This document shows, piece by piece, positions 22,704-29,838 of a stretch of 39,619 bases of DNA (positions are counted from its first letter, which is position 1; the number at the start of each line of letters is the position of its first letter). The translations under genes and the position numbers were made by a program. Under the pieces are notes generated by a model. The model had not been told where the DNA came from. It did no database searches and saw only the letters and a list, made by a program, of their open reading frames with translations. The stretch spans positions 1 to 39,619 of the forward strand of contig CACWZZ010000019.1 of NCBI GenBank assembly GCA_902765485.1, given 5' to 3'. This stretch comes from an uncultured Bacteroidales bacterium. GTDB taxonomy: Bacteria > Bacteroidota > Bacteroidia > Bacteroidales > Paludibacteraceae.

Positions 22704-23792
22704 ATGCTACACAAATTATGCTCGAAACTCCACACGGAGGTATCAGACATGCCGTTCAAGGTGTCGGATTCTTTTGCAGAAGAAAACCAAGTGGTAGCCG
22801 TCCTTTCCGGAGGTACTGAGGCTATGTTTATTGATTTGGTTCGTGAGAAGAAGATCGATCTCAAGAGACCTGTTTATCTCATGGTCAGCGGATTCAGCAA
22901 CTCAATCCCTGCAGCACTGGAGATACTTAGTTTCATCCGCCAAAGAAACGGTATTGCCAAAATCATGCACCATGCGAAAGATACGGTCTTTGTGGACGAC
23001 AGCGACACAGCTTCTCTCACCCGTACGCCGCTGGAGAAAGTGCTGAAGAGCGATACAAGAATGCGTCTCGGAGTAGTGGGCAAATCCCAAGATTGGTTGA
23101 TCGCTTCCAATGTGGATTACAAGGCTGTGCTGGATACGATGAACTATGAACTCATCGATATTCCTTTCGAGGAGGTTTCCTCGCTCGGCGAAGTGGATCC
23201 CGGCATGAAAGGAGCTGAAGCTATCTACGCTCGGCTCAAAGAGATCATTGCGAAATACAAACTGGATGGTATCACGATTCGTTGCTTCGACCTGTTCGCA
23301 ACGGTTAAGAATACCGGTTGCATCGCCGTTTCCAAGCTGAACGACGAAGGCATTCCGGCGGGCTGCGAAAGCGATATTCCTGTGCTCCTTACGATGATGG
23401 CGTGCAAGAGACTGACAGGAGAAGTAGCATGGATGGGTTCGCCCGCACGGATTCAGCCGGATGGCAAAGTCCTCCTCGCTAAATGTACGATCGCCCTCTC
23501 GATGACCAAGAAGCACGAATATACCACCCATTTCGAATCGGGTATAGGAGTAGCGATCCACGGCGAAGTGGAGCCGGGCGACTACACGCTCGTCAAACTG
23601 AGCCACGATATGAAACGACTCTTGGCGGTAAACGTACAGGTAACAGGATGCCAATACGAGAAAAATATGTGCCGCACACAAATCTGGATTCAGACTACGC
23701 CGATCGTCAGCCAATATCTGCTGACTTCGCCGCTCTCCGACCACCATGTTTTGATCAAAGGACACCACGCTGCTAAATTCTGGAGAAAATAA
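22704..23792 (+). CDS. L-fucose isomerase-like protein, copy 1
   Basis: A 362-residue protein resembling the fucose/arabinose isomerase superfamily (COG2407 type). Evidence is the early VVAVLSGGTEAMFIDLV, the PVYLMVSGFSNSIPAALEIL stretch, DPGMKGAEAIYARLKEI, the CFDLFATVKNTGC segment, THFESGIGVAIHG and the C-terminal DHHVLIKGHHA. The last resembles the histidine region at the end of FucI-type active sites. It is shorter than true FucI (about 590 residues), and substrate and activity are unknown. It overlaps copy 2 by one base (TAATG). It is the first gene of a likely four-gene operon with aldolase and CoA-transferase genes, which points to central or sugar carbon metabolism. Confidence 0.75.
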   Translation: MLHKLCSKLHTEVSDMPFKVSDSFAEENQVVAVLSGGTEAMFIDLVREKKIDLKRPVYLMVSGFSNSIPAALEILSFIRQRNGIAKIMHHAKDTVFVDDSDTASLTRTPLEKVLKSDTRMRLGVVGKSQDWLIASNVDYKAVLDTMNYELIDIPFEEVSSLGEVDPGMKGAEAIYARLKEIIAKYKLDGITIRCFDLFATVKNTGCIAVSKLNDEGIPAGCESDIPVLLTMMACKRLTGEVAWMGSPARIQPDGKVLLAKCTIALSMTKKHEYTTHFESGIGVAIHGEVEPGDYTLVKLSHDMKRLLAVNVQVTGCQYEKNMCRTQIWIQTTPIVSQYLLTSPLSDHHVLIKGHHAAKFWRK

Positions 23793-24880
23793 TGATATTA
23801 CATATCTTATCATCGGAGATGCATCGTGAGCGGCTGGGGCTGCCGTTCGAGCTGAGTGAGGACTTTCTGCAAACCCACCAAGTGGTTGCGGTTCTCACGG
23901 GAGGAACGGAAGGCAAGTTTGTCCAGCTCGTCAAAGAAGGGCTCATCGACCTCAAGAAACCGGTTTATCTCATGGTCAGCGGACATAGCAATTCGCTTGC
24001 CGCTTCGCTCGAAATACTGAGTTACATCCGCCAGCATAACGGAGTGGGAAAAGTAATGATGAACGCCGACGATACCTTGTTATCGGAGGAGTCTTCATCA
24101 CGACCTCTCGTCGGGACGCCGTCGACCTCTGTGCTCCATAGCGACCGGCCGCTGAGGCTCGGTGTCGTCGGTTTCCCTTCCGATTGGCTCATCTCCTCCC
24201 GCACGGACTACCAACAAGTGCTGGACACTATGAACTGCGAACTGATCAACATCCCCATCGAAGAGATGACTTCGCTCGGAGAAGTGGATCCCGGCATGAA
24301 AGGAGCAGAAGCTATCTACGCACGCCTCAAAGAGATAGTTCTCAAATACGACCTGCAGGGCGTGACGCTCCGCTGCTTTGACCTCCTGACGACCGTCAAG
24401 AATACCGGATGTATTGCGCTCTCCAAACTGAATGACGAAGGTATTCCTGCTGCTTGCGAAGGAGACATTCCGACGCTTCTGACCATGATGGTCTGCAAGC
24501 GGCTCACAGGTGAACTATGCTTCCAGGTCAATCCGGCACGCATACAATCCAACGGAGAAATGCTCTTCGCCCATTGTACCCTGCCGCTCGGCATGACCGA
24601 GAAGCACGAATATACCACCCATTTCGAGTCGGGTATAGGCGTAGCCATCCATGGCGATCTGCCCATTGGCGACTACACGCTCGTCAAACTATCGGGTGAC
24701 CTGAAACGGATGCTGGCGGTCGATGTAGAGCTGGAGCGATGCCAATACGAGCAGAACCTCTGCCGCACACAGGTGTGGATCAAAGCAACGCCCGAAGTAG
24801 CGCACTATTTCCTGACCGACCCGATCCACAACCACCATGTCCTCATCCGAGGTCACCATGCAAATGAATTTAGAAACTAG
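23792..24880 (+). CDS. L-fucose isomerase-like protein, copy 2
   Basis: A 362-residue paralogue of the preceding gene, of identical length and clearly a tandem duplicate. DPGMKGAEAIYARLKEI, KNTGCIALSKLNDEGIPA, KHEYTTHFESGIGVAIHG and the NHHVLIRGHHANEF end are nearly identical, while the first 130 residues differ more. All shared putative active-site regions are kept in both copies, so both may be active, perhaps as a heteromer or with different substrates. It starts on the last A of the previous stop. The 65-bp gap to the aldolase gene holds CTAGTCAGCTAGTCAACTAG and an AT-rich leader but no promoter I can recognise. Confidence 0.75.
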   Translation: MILHILSSEMHRERLGLPFELSEDFLQTHQVVAVLTGGTEGKFVQLVKEGLIDLKKPVYLMVSGHSNSLAASLEILSYIRQHNGVGKVMMNADDTLLSEESSSRPLVGTPSTSVLHSDRPLRLGVVGFPSDWLISSRTDYQQVLDTMNCELINIPIEEMTSLGEVDPGMKGAEAIYARLKEIVLKYDLQGVTLRCFDLLTTVKNTGCIALSKLNDEGIPAACEGDIPTLLTMMVCKRLTGELCFQVNPARIQSNGEMLFAHCTLPLGMTEKHEYTTHFESGIGVAIHGDLPIGDYTLVKLSGDLKRMLAVDVELERCQYEQNLCRTQVWIKATPEVAHYFLTDPIHNHHVLIRGHHANEFRN

Positions 24881-24945
24881 TCTGCTAATCCTCTAGTCAG
24901 CTAGTCAACTAGATATTTTTTTAACAAAATAAATTATTAATAACT

Positions 24946-25947
24946 ATGGTAAGTTTCAAAGAATTAGGCTTGGTAAACACCCGTGAGATGTTTGCTAAAG
25001 CAATCAAGGGAGGCTATGCTATCCCTGCGTTCAATTTCAACAACATGGAGCAACTCCAGGCGATCATCAAAGCTGCGGCTGAGACCAAATCTCCGGTAAT
25101 CCTCCAGGTATCCAAAGGTGCGCGTAACTATGCGAACCAAACTCTGCTGCGCTACATGGCTCAAGGAGCTGTTGAGTATGCGAAAGAGCTCGGTTGGGAG
25201 CACCCGCAGATCTGTCTCCACTTGGACCACGGAGATAGCTTCGAACTCTGCAAATCCTGCGTGGACTTCGGTTTCTCCAGCGTTATGATCGACGCTTCTT
25301 CCCTTCCGTACGAAGAGAACATCGCCCTCACCAAGAAAGTGGTTGACTACGCTCACCAGTTCGATGTAACGGTTGAGGCTGAGCTTGGCGTTCTTGCCGG
25401 TGTAGAGGATGAAGTAGCTTCTGAGGTTAGCCACTATACCAAACCGGAAGAGGTAGTTGATTTCGCTACCCGTACGGGCTGCGACTCTCTCGCAATCTCT
25501 ATCGGTACCAGCCACGGCGCATACAAATTCACTCCGGAGCAATGTACCCGCGACCCGAAGACCGGACGTCTCGTTCCTCCTCCATTGGCTTTCGACGTAC
25601 TCGACGCTGTGATGGAGAAACTCCCGGGCTTCCCCATCGTGCTCCACGGTTCGTCTTCTGTTCCGCAGGAGTATGTGGATATGATCAACAAATACGGCGG
25701 CAAACTGCCTGACGCAGTAGGTATTCCTGAGGAGCAACTCCGCAAGGCTGCTAAATCCGCTGTTTGCAAGATCAATATCGACTCTGACTCCCGTCTCGCC
25801 TTCACAGCTGCTGTCCGCAAAGTGTTTGCAGAGAAACCGGCTGAGTTCGATCCGCGTAAGTACTGCGGTCCGGCTCGTGACTTGATGACCGAGCTGTACA
25901 AACATAAGATCATCAACGTCCTCGGTTCCGACGGCAAAGCTGAATAA
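24946..25947 (+). CDS. fba: Class II fructose-bisphosphate aldolase
   Basis: A 333-residue zinc-dependent aldolase that splits fructose-1,6-bisphosphate (or a related ketose bisphosphate) to triose phosphates in glycolysis and gluconeogenesis. Zinc and phosphate motifs are in place: NFNNMEQLQAI, LHLDHGDSFE, VEAELGVLAGVED, AISIGTSHGAYKF, VLHGSSSVP and NIDSDSRLAFT. Codon use is strongly biased and regular, as expected for a highly expressed glycolytic gene. It lies 65 bp after the isomerase-like pair and 2 bp before the CoA-transferase gene, so the four probably form one transcription unit. A tagatose-bisphosphate preference cannot be excluded from sequence. Confidence 0.94.
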   Translation: MVSFKELGLVNTREMFAKAIKGGYAIPAFNFNNMEQLQAIIKAAAETKSPVILQVSKGARNYANQTLLRYMAQGAVEYAKELGWEHPQICLHLDHGDSFELCKSCVDFGFSSVMIDASSLPYEENIALTKKVVDYAHQFDVTVEAELGVLAGVEDEVASEVSHYTKPEEVVDFATRTGCDSLAISIGTSHGAYKFTPEQCTRDPKTGRLVPPPLAFDVLDAVMEKLPGFPIVLHGSSSVPQEYVDMINKYGGKLPDAVGIPEEQLRKAAKSAVCKINIDSDSRLAFTAAVRKVFAEKPAEFDPRKYCGPARDLMTELYKHKIINVLGSDGKAE

Positions 25948-25949
25948 TC

Positions 25950-27446
25950 ATGGCACTTCCTTTCATGTCAGCTGAAGAAGCTGCCGAATTGATACAAAAT
26001 GGTGACGTCTTAGGCATGGGTGGTTTTACCGCCACCGGAGTGCCTAAGGCGGTTCCTTTTGCTTTGGCGCAACGCGCAGAGCGTCTGCACGCAGAGGGTA
26101 TTCCTTTCCGCGTGGGACTGGAGACAGGTGCGTCCATGGGTGACAGCTGCGACGGAGCTTTGGCGCGTGCGCACGCAGTAGAGTTCCGTACGCCGTACCA
26201 GTCCAATAAATCCATGCGCGAAGAGATCAACGCAGAAGGTACCCACTATTTCGATATGCACTTGAGCCACATGGCGCAAGATCTGCGCTACGGCTTCCTC
26301 CCGCGTCCTAAATTCGCAATCATCGAGGCTTCCTATGTGGGCGAAGATGGTACAATCGTGCCCGCTGCCGGTGTAGGTATCATGCCCACCATCTGCCGCA
26401 TGGCGGATAAGATCATTGTGGAGCTCAACGAGATGTTCCCCGCTACCATGCGGGGTATGCACGACCTCTACGAACCGCTCGACCCGCCCGCACGTCGCGA
26501 GATCCCGATCTACAAACCCTCCGACCGCTGCGGCTCGGATCATATCAAGGTCGATCCCGCTAAGATTGCTGCCGTCGTGAAGACCAACCGTCCGAACGAG
26601 ATTGCTGCTTTCACCCCGGTTGATGCTACTACGGCGAAAATCGGCGAGAACGTAGCTATGTTCTTGGAGGCAGAGATGAAAGCCGGACGTATTCCGTCTT
26701 CCTTCCTCCCGATCCAATCCGGTGTGGGAAATGTAGCAAACGCCGTACTCGGCGAACTCGGTAAGAACCCGCATATCCCGCCGTTCGAGATGTACTCGGA
26801 GGTAGTACAGGATTCCGTCGTGGACCTCATCAAAGCAGGCCACTGTAAGTTCGCTTCCGGCTGCTCCCTGCGTCTGGTGGAGAGCAAGATGGCGGAGGTG
26901 CTGGAGAACCTCGATTTCTACCACGACAAGATGTTGCTCCGTCCGCAAGAGACGTCCAATAACCCGGAGGTCATCCGCCGACTCGGTCTGATTGCTATCA
27001 ACACCGCCCTGGAGGTAGATATCTACGGAAACGTCAACTCGACGCATGTATGTGGTACCAAGATGATGAATGGTATCGGCGGTTCGGGTGACTTCGCGCG
27101 CAACGCGTACCTTAGTATATTTACTACGGCTTCCACTGCGAAGAACGGCGCTATCTCGTCTATCGTACCGATGGTAACCCACCTCGACCACTCCGAGCAC
27201 TCCGTCAAAGTGATCGTAACGGAAATAGGTGTGGCGGATCTTCGCGGCAAGAGCCCGCGTCAGCGTGCGGAAGAGATCATCAACAACTGTGTAGCTCCGG
27301 AGTATCGCGAGATGCTGCGTGACTACCTCAAGATCGCTAAGCACGGTCAGACCCCGCATGAGCTCTCCTGTGCATTCGCTATGCACGAGGAGTTCATGAA
27401 ATCCGGCGATATGCGAAACACCAAGTGGGAGAACTACAAACGTTAG
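25950..27446 (+). CDS. Acetyl-CoA hydrolase/transferase family protein (likely succinyl-CoA:acetate CoA-transferase)
   Basis: A 498-residue class I CoA-transferase of the acetyl-CoA hydrolase/transferase family. In anaerobic Bacteroidota such enzymes swap CoA between succinate and acetate or propionate during fermentation; the exact acyl pair is not readable. Motifs: GMGGFTATGVPKAVP at the start, LPIQSGVGNVANAVLGEL, then MYSEVVQDSVVDLI with the probable catalytic glutamate near residue 287. The downstream STHVCGTKMMNGIGGSGDFA and IVPMVTHLDHSEHSV segments are also family typical. It starts two bases after the aldolase stop and is followed by a perfect 15-bp stem terminator, so it closes the operon. 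Confidence 0.92.
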   Translation: MALPFMSAEEAAELIQNGDVLGMGGFTATGVPKAVPFALAQRAERLHAEGIPFRVGLETGASMGDSCDGALARAHAVEFRTPYQSNKSMREEINAEGTHYFDMHLSHMAQDLRYGFLPRPKFAIIEASYVGEDGTIVPAAGVGIMPTICRMADKIIVELNEMFPATMRGMHDLYEPLDPPARREIPIYKPSDRCGSDHIKVDPAKIAAVVKTNRPNEIAAFTPVDATTAKIGENVAMFLEAEMKAGRIPSSFLPIQSGVGNVANAVLGELGKNPHIPPFEMYSEVVQDSVVDLIKAGHCKFASGCSLRLVESKMAEVLENLDFYHDKMLLRPQETSNNPEVIRRLGLIAINTALEVDIYGNVNSTHVCGTKMMNGIGGSGDFARNAYLSIFTTASTAKNGAISSIVPMVTHLDHSEHSVKVIVTEIGVADLRGKSPRQRAEEIINNCVAPEYREMLRDYLKIAKHGQTPHELSCAFAMHEEFMKSGDMRNTKWENYKR

Positions 27447-27480
27447 AGGGAAGATTTAAGACAATTTTTTATTAATTTGG

Positions 27481-27532
27481 AGGTGCAAAAACTCGCGGAA
27501 AGGATAAAAAAAACGAGTTTTTGCACCTTTTT
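27481..27532 (+). terminator. Strong intrinsic terminator after the CoA-transferase gene
   Basis: The left arm AGGTGCAAAAACTCG (27481-27495) and right arm CGAGTTTTTGCACCT (27514-27528) pair perfectly over 15 bp with an 18-base loop, followed by Ts. It insulates the metabolic operon from the regulator promoter beyond it. Confidence 0.88.
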
Positions 27533-27567
27533 GCATGTTATGATAAATTTTTTGCATTTTATGATAA
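27531..27567 (+). promoter_or_regulatory. Direct-repeat operator pair at the TPR-AraC regulator promoter
   Basis: Two copies of TTGCATnTTATGATAA lie at 27531-27546 (TTGCATGTTATGATAA) and 27552-27567 (TTGCATTTTATGATAA), exactly 21 bp apart, two helical turns. The second copy begins 38 bp before the -7 element. The same word recurs at the same distance in front of the locus at 29550. They are candidate half-sites for the AraC-type protein encoded immediately downstream. Confidence 0.7.
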
Positions 27568-27589
27568 CAATTATATGCAAAAAAAGTTG

Positions 27590-27597
27590 TACCTTTG
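27590..27597 (+). promoter_or_regulatory. -7 element of the TPR-AraC regulator gene (no -33)
   Basis: TACCTTTG is perfect, but the four bases 20 bp upstream are AACA instead of TTTG. They fall at the end of the second operator copy, which suggests that an activator replaces the -33 contact. Confidence 0.7.
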
Positions 27598-27622
27598 CAG
27601 CGGATTTTGAAATCTTGACTCT

Positions 27623-29344
27623 ATGAATCTCTATCGCAGTCTCAAATGGTTTCTTGGCTTGTTGTCTTTTTTGTGGATTGCTATGCCGCTGGGTGCCTCT
27701 GATTTCTCCGACCGGATGGACAATTATGCGCTTCGTTATTCCCGGACGAAGCAGCCGGAAGTGCGTTTGGCGAGAGCGAACGATTTTTTCGAGTACCTCT
27801 ATGCGCAGAGGTATATTGATTCGCAGGTGCGCTTCCCTGCCGATGCGCACATGGATTCCGTGGACGTCAATGTCTGGTATTATCTCGCCGAGTATTACTA
27901 TGGCGAGGGAGACTACCGCCGCGCTGTGCAGTATTGCGAAAACGCGGCGGCTTCATGTACGGAGCATGTGAACCCCGACTCCAGGGGGGATGTCTATAGC
28001 CTCCTCGGTGCCGCTTATTTCCGCCTCAGCGAGTTTGACAAGGCGGCTGAGGCGCTCAACGAGTGCTATCTCATTGACTCCAAGAGCGGCAATTACGACC
28101 ACCTCAGCTCGACACTCAATAATATCGCCGGAGTCTATATTGCTGCGGGTAAACCTGCCGAGGCGGAGAAATACGTACGCGAGGCGGTGGCGGCTAATTC
28201 GCTTACTTCCAATCTGGCGCGCAGGGCGGTTATCTTCGGTACCGCCTCGGAGATGTACAAAGCCATGGGTGACCCCAAGCAGTCACTCTCTTATGCACGC
28301 AAAGCGCTTGCGATTGAGCGGCAGAGAAAGGACAGCGCCAGGATTGGCGTACGCCTCTCACAGGTCGCCAATGCCGAACTGGCGATGGGAAAGATAACTG
28401 AAGCCAAACGCTCCCTCGCGGAGGCGATGCCGCTGCTTGAGAAAGCCGGTAACACCCATTCGCTCGGTATCTGCCAGAACCAGATGGGGGATATACTCTT
28501 GGCGCAGGGAGATGAAAAGGAAGCGGCGGAATACTACCGCGAAGCGGCGGCGCTCTTCTTTATTCAGGGAGATTTATATAATGAATCGCACGCGCGTGAG
28601 GGACTCGGCAAGGCGCTCAAGACCTCCGCTCCGGACGAAGCGGTCCTCCATCTCGAACGCGTGAAGCAGCTTCAGGACTCTATCCATAGCCGCGAGACCG
28701 ACGAAGCGATCAGCCGCTATAACGCTATCTATCATAACGATATCCTCCAGCAGGAGGCGCAGAGGGCGAGAGCCCGGGAACGGCGCGTACTCTGGATAGC
28801 CCTAGCAGCTGTACTCGCACTCGTGCTGATCATGGCGGCGGCGGCTTGTTATACCTACAGGCGCCATAAGAGAAACGAACAGGAGTACAACCGCAATATA
28901 TCATCCATGGAGGACAAATATTCCGAGGCGGACAGACGCTACCGGAATATCATGTCTGACCAGGTCTTCGCCAAAACGGAGATGACCGAGGACGACAGGC
29001 TCTTCCTCTCCAACCTTGCTCAGACCATCAGTGTGCTCTCCGAACAAGGAGAACTGGACCTCAAGACACTCGCCAAAACCATGCATGTCTCTGTCTCGGG
29101 GATGCGTACCAGACTCGACAAACTCGTCTCCGAGACTCCGCAGTCTTATATACTCAAGGTGCGTATGAGCAAAGCCAAATATCTCCTCCATAATTTCCGC
29201 GACATGCCTATCTCCGTGGTTGCAGAGAAATGCGGATATATGCAGCTCCCTAATTTCACCAGGGCGGTCACCAAATACTACGGTGTCACCCCTACCCAGA
29301 TGAGGAATACGGCGCCTATTGACAAACCTAAGCTGAAAGAGTAA
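27623..29344 (+). CDS. Membrane TPR sensor fused to an AraC-type DNA-binding domain
   Basis: A 573-residue one-component regulator. A signal or anchor helix at the N-terminus (YRSLKWFLGLLSFLWIAMPL) is followed by TPR repeats (about residues 85-310), for example VYSLLGAAYFRLSEFDKAAE and LGICQNQMGDILLAQGDEKE. A strong membrane helix near 388-412 (RVLWIALAAVLALVLIMAAA) and a polar coiled-coil linker come next. The AraC-type double helix-turn-helix starts near 476: LDLKTLAKTMHVSVSGMRTR and, after KVRMSKAKYLL, ISVVAEKCGYMQLPNFTRAV, ending KYYGVTPTQMR. TPRs outside and HTH inside fit a membrane-bound sensor of an envelope signal. Two 16-bp direct repeats lie at its own promoter and the same motif sits before the surface-protein locus, so autoregulation and control of that locus are likely. 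Confidence 0.88.
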   Translation: MNLYRSLKWFLGLLSFLWIAMPLGASDFSDRMDNYALRYSRTKQPEVRLARANDFFEYLYAQRYIDSQVRFPADAHMDSVDVNVWYYLAEYYYGEGDYRRAVQYCENAAASCTEHVNPDSRGDVYSLLGAAYFRLSEFDKAAEALNECYLIDSKSGNYDHLSSTLNNIAGVYIAAGKPAEAEKYVREAVAANSLTSNLARRAVIFGTASEMYKAMGDPKQSLSYARKALAIERQRKDSARIGVRLSQVANAELAMGKITEAKRSLAEAMPLLEKAGNTHSLGICQNQMGDILLAQGDEKEAAEYYREAAALFFIQGDLYNESHAREGLGKALKTSAPDEAVLHLERVKQLQDSIHSRETDEAISRYNAIYHNDILQQEAQRARARERRVLWIALAAVLALVLIMAAAACYTYRRHKRNEQEYNRNISSMEDKYSEADRRYRNIMSDQVFAKTEMTEDDRLFLSNLAQTISVLSEQGELDLKTLAKTMHVSVSGMRTRLDKLVSETPQSYILKVRMSKAKYLLHNFRDMPISVVAEKCGYMQLPNFTRAVTKYYGVTPTQMRNTAPIDKPKLKE

Positions 29345-29412
29345 ATTTTTTTCATAAATTGGTGGAAAGCGGTGTACAAATGTTGTATATCGCTTTTATT
29401 ATGTATTTTTCC
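29345..29412. other. AT-rich gap after the regulator gene
   Basis: No gene or clear terminator is visible. The sequence contains a TTTTTTT run at 29346-29352 without a stem. The regulator transcript may run on toward the operator cluster. Confidence 0.4.
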
Positions 29413-29487
29413 GTATATTTTATGATAAATTTTTGCACGTTATGATAAGCGCGCATAAAATGATAAAACTTTTGCATTTTGTGCTAA
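29413..29487 (+). promoter_or_regulatory. Four-copy operator cluster before the surface lipoprotein locus
   Basis: Copies of the regulator-promoter motif occur at 29413-29428 (GTATATTTTATGATAA), 29433-29448 (TTGCACGTTATGATAA), 29451-29466 (GCGCATAAAATGATAA) and 29472-29487 (TTGCATTTTGTGCTAA). Their starts are 20, 18 and 21 bp apart. The last begins 38 bp before the -7 element, exactly as in front of the regulator gene. Confidence 0.65.
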
Positions 29488-29509
29488 CAATTTATTCGAG
29501 AAAAAGCAG

Positions 29510-29517
29510 TAATTTTG
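29510..29517 (+). promoter_or_regulatory. -7 element of the surface lipoprotein locus (no -33)
   Basis: TAATTTTG fits the -7 consensus. The bases 20 bp upstream are AACA, identical to the regulator promoter and unlike the TTTG or CTTG of the other paired promoters in the window. Confidence 0.7.
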
Positions 29518-29549
29518 CCCGCAAAATCAACTATCTTAACTTTTTAATC

Positions 29550-29669
29550 ATGAATAAATGCGTTTGTATTATGGTACTTGCTACACTTTTAACGGGACGA
29601 GCAGCCGCAACCCTGACCTTCTCCGACCACTATTCAATTACGGTGCACGAGTGGGTGATTAGTGGGTGA
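29550..29669 (+). CDS. Short signal-peptide ORF (39 residues), possibly a truncated gene or leader
   Basis: MNKCVCIMVLATLLTGRAAA looks like a signal peptide and is followed by TLTFSDHYSITVHEWVISG and a stop. The stop lies inside a tandem array of an 11-bp unit, suggesting that repeat growth cut off a longer secreted protein, or that this is a small leader peptide. It is the first ATG after the activator-type promoter. I do not recognise a family. Confidence 0.4.
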   Translation: MNKCVCIMVLATLLTGRAAATLTFSDHYSITVHEWVISG

Positions 29670-29694
29670 TTAGTGGGTGATTAGTGGGTTGTTA
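29651..29694. repeat. 11-bp tandem repeat, four units
   Basis: GTGGGTGATTA is repeated at 29651, 29662 and 29673 without change, with a fourth imperfect unit (GTGGGTTGTTA) at 29684. The unit is not a multiple of three and contains stops in all frames. Confidence 0.85.
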
Positions 29695-29732
29695 ATAGGA
29701 CAAAAGCGGCACAAAAGCGGCACATAACCACC

Positions 29733-29820
29733 TCAAACAAGCGGCTCCGCCGCCAAAATTATAACTAACTTCAAACAACATCAAACAAGCGGCTCCGCCG
29801 CCAAACCATTATAACTAACA
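29733..29820. repeat. Paired leader repeat with GC hairpins
   Basis: TCAAACAAGCGGCTCCGCCG begins a ~39-base unit present at 29733 and 29781, each followed by CCAAA, then ATTATAACTAAC. Each copy can form a GCGGC-TCC-GCCGC hairpin. They sit in the ~300-base untranslated leader of the lipoprotein mRNA. A shorter pair of AAAAGCGGCAC words precedes them at 29702-29722. Confidence 0.75.
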
Positions 29821-29838
29821 TCAAACAATTTCAAACAA

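Noticed and set aside
24964-25905. Long minus-strand open frame (313 codons) opposite the aldolase gene
   Set aside because: It is the antisense shadow of a codon-biased, clearly recognised gene; no family motif and no promoter of its own.
26010-27386. 458-codon minus-strand open frame opposite the CoA-transferase gene
   Set aside because: Same cause: regular codon use on the plus strand leaves the antisense frame open. The product looks like low-similarity H/R/V-rich sequence.
29651-29694. 11-bp tandem repeat as a phase-variation switch for the short ORF
   Set aside because: The unit itself contains stop codons in all three frames, so changing the copy number cannot open a longer reading frame.
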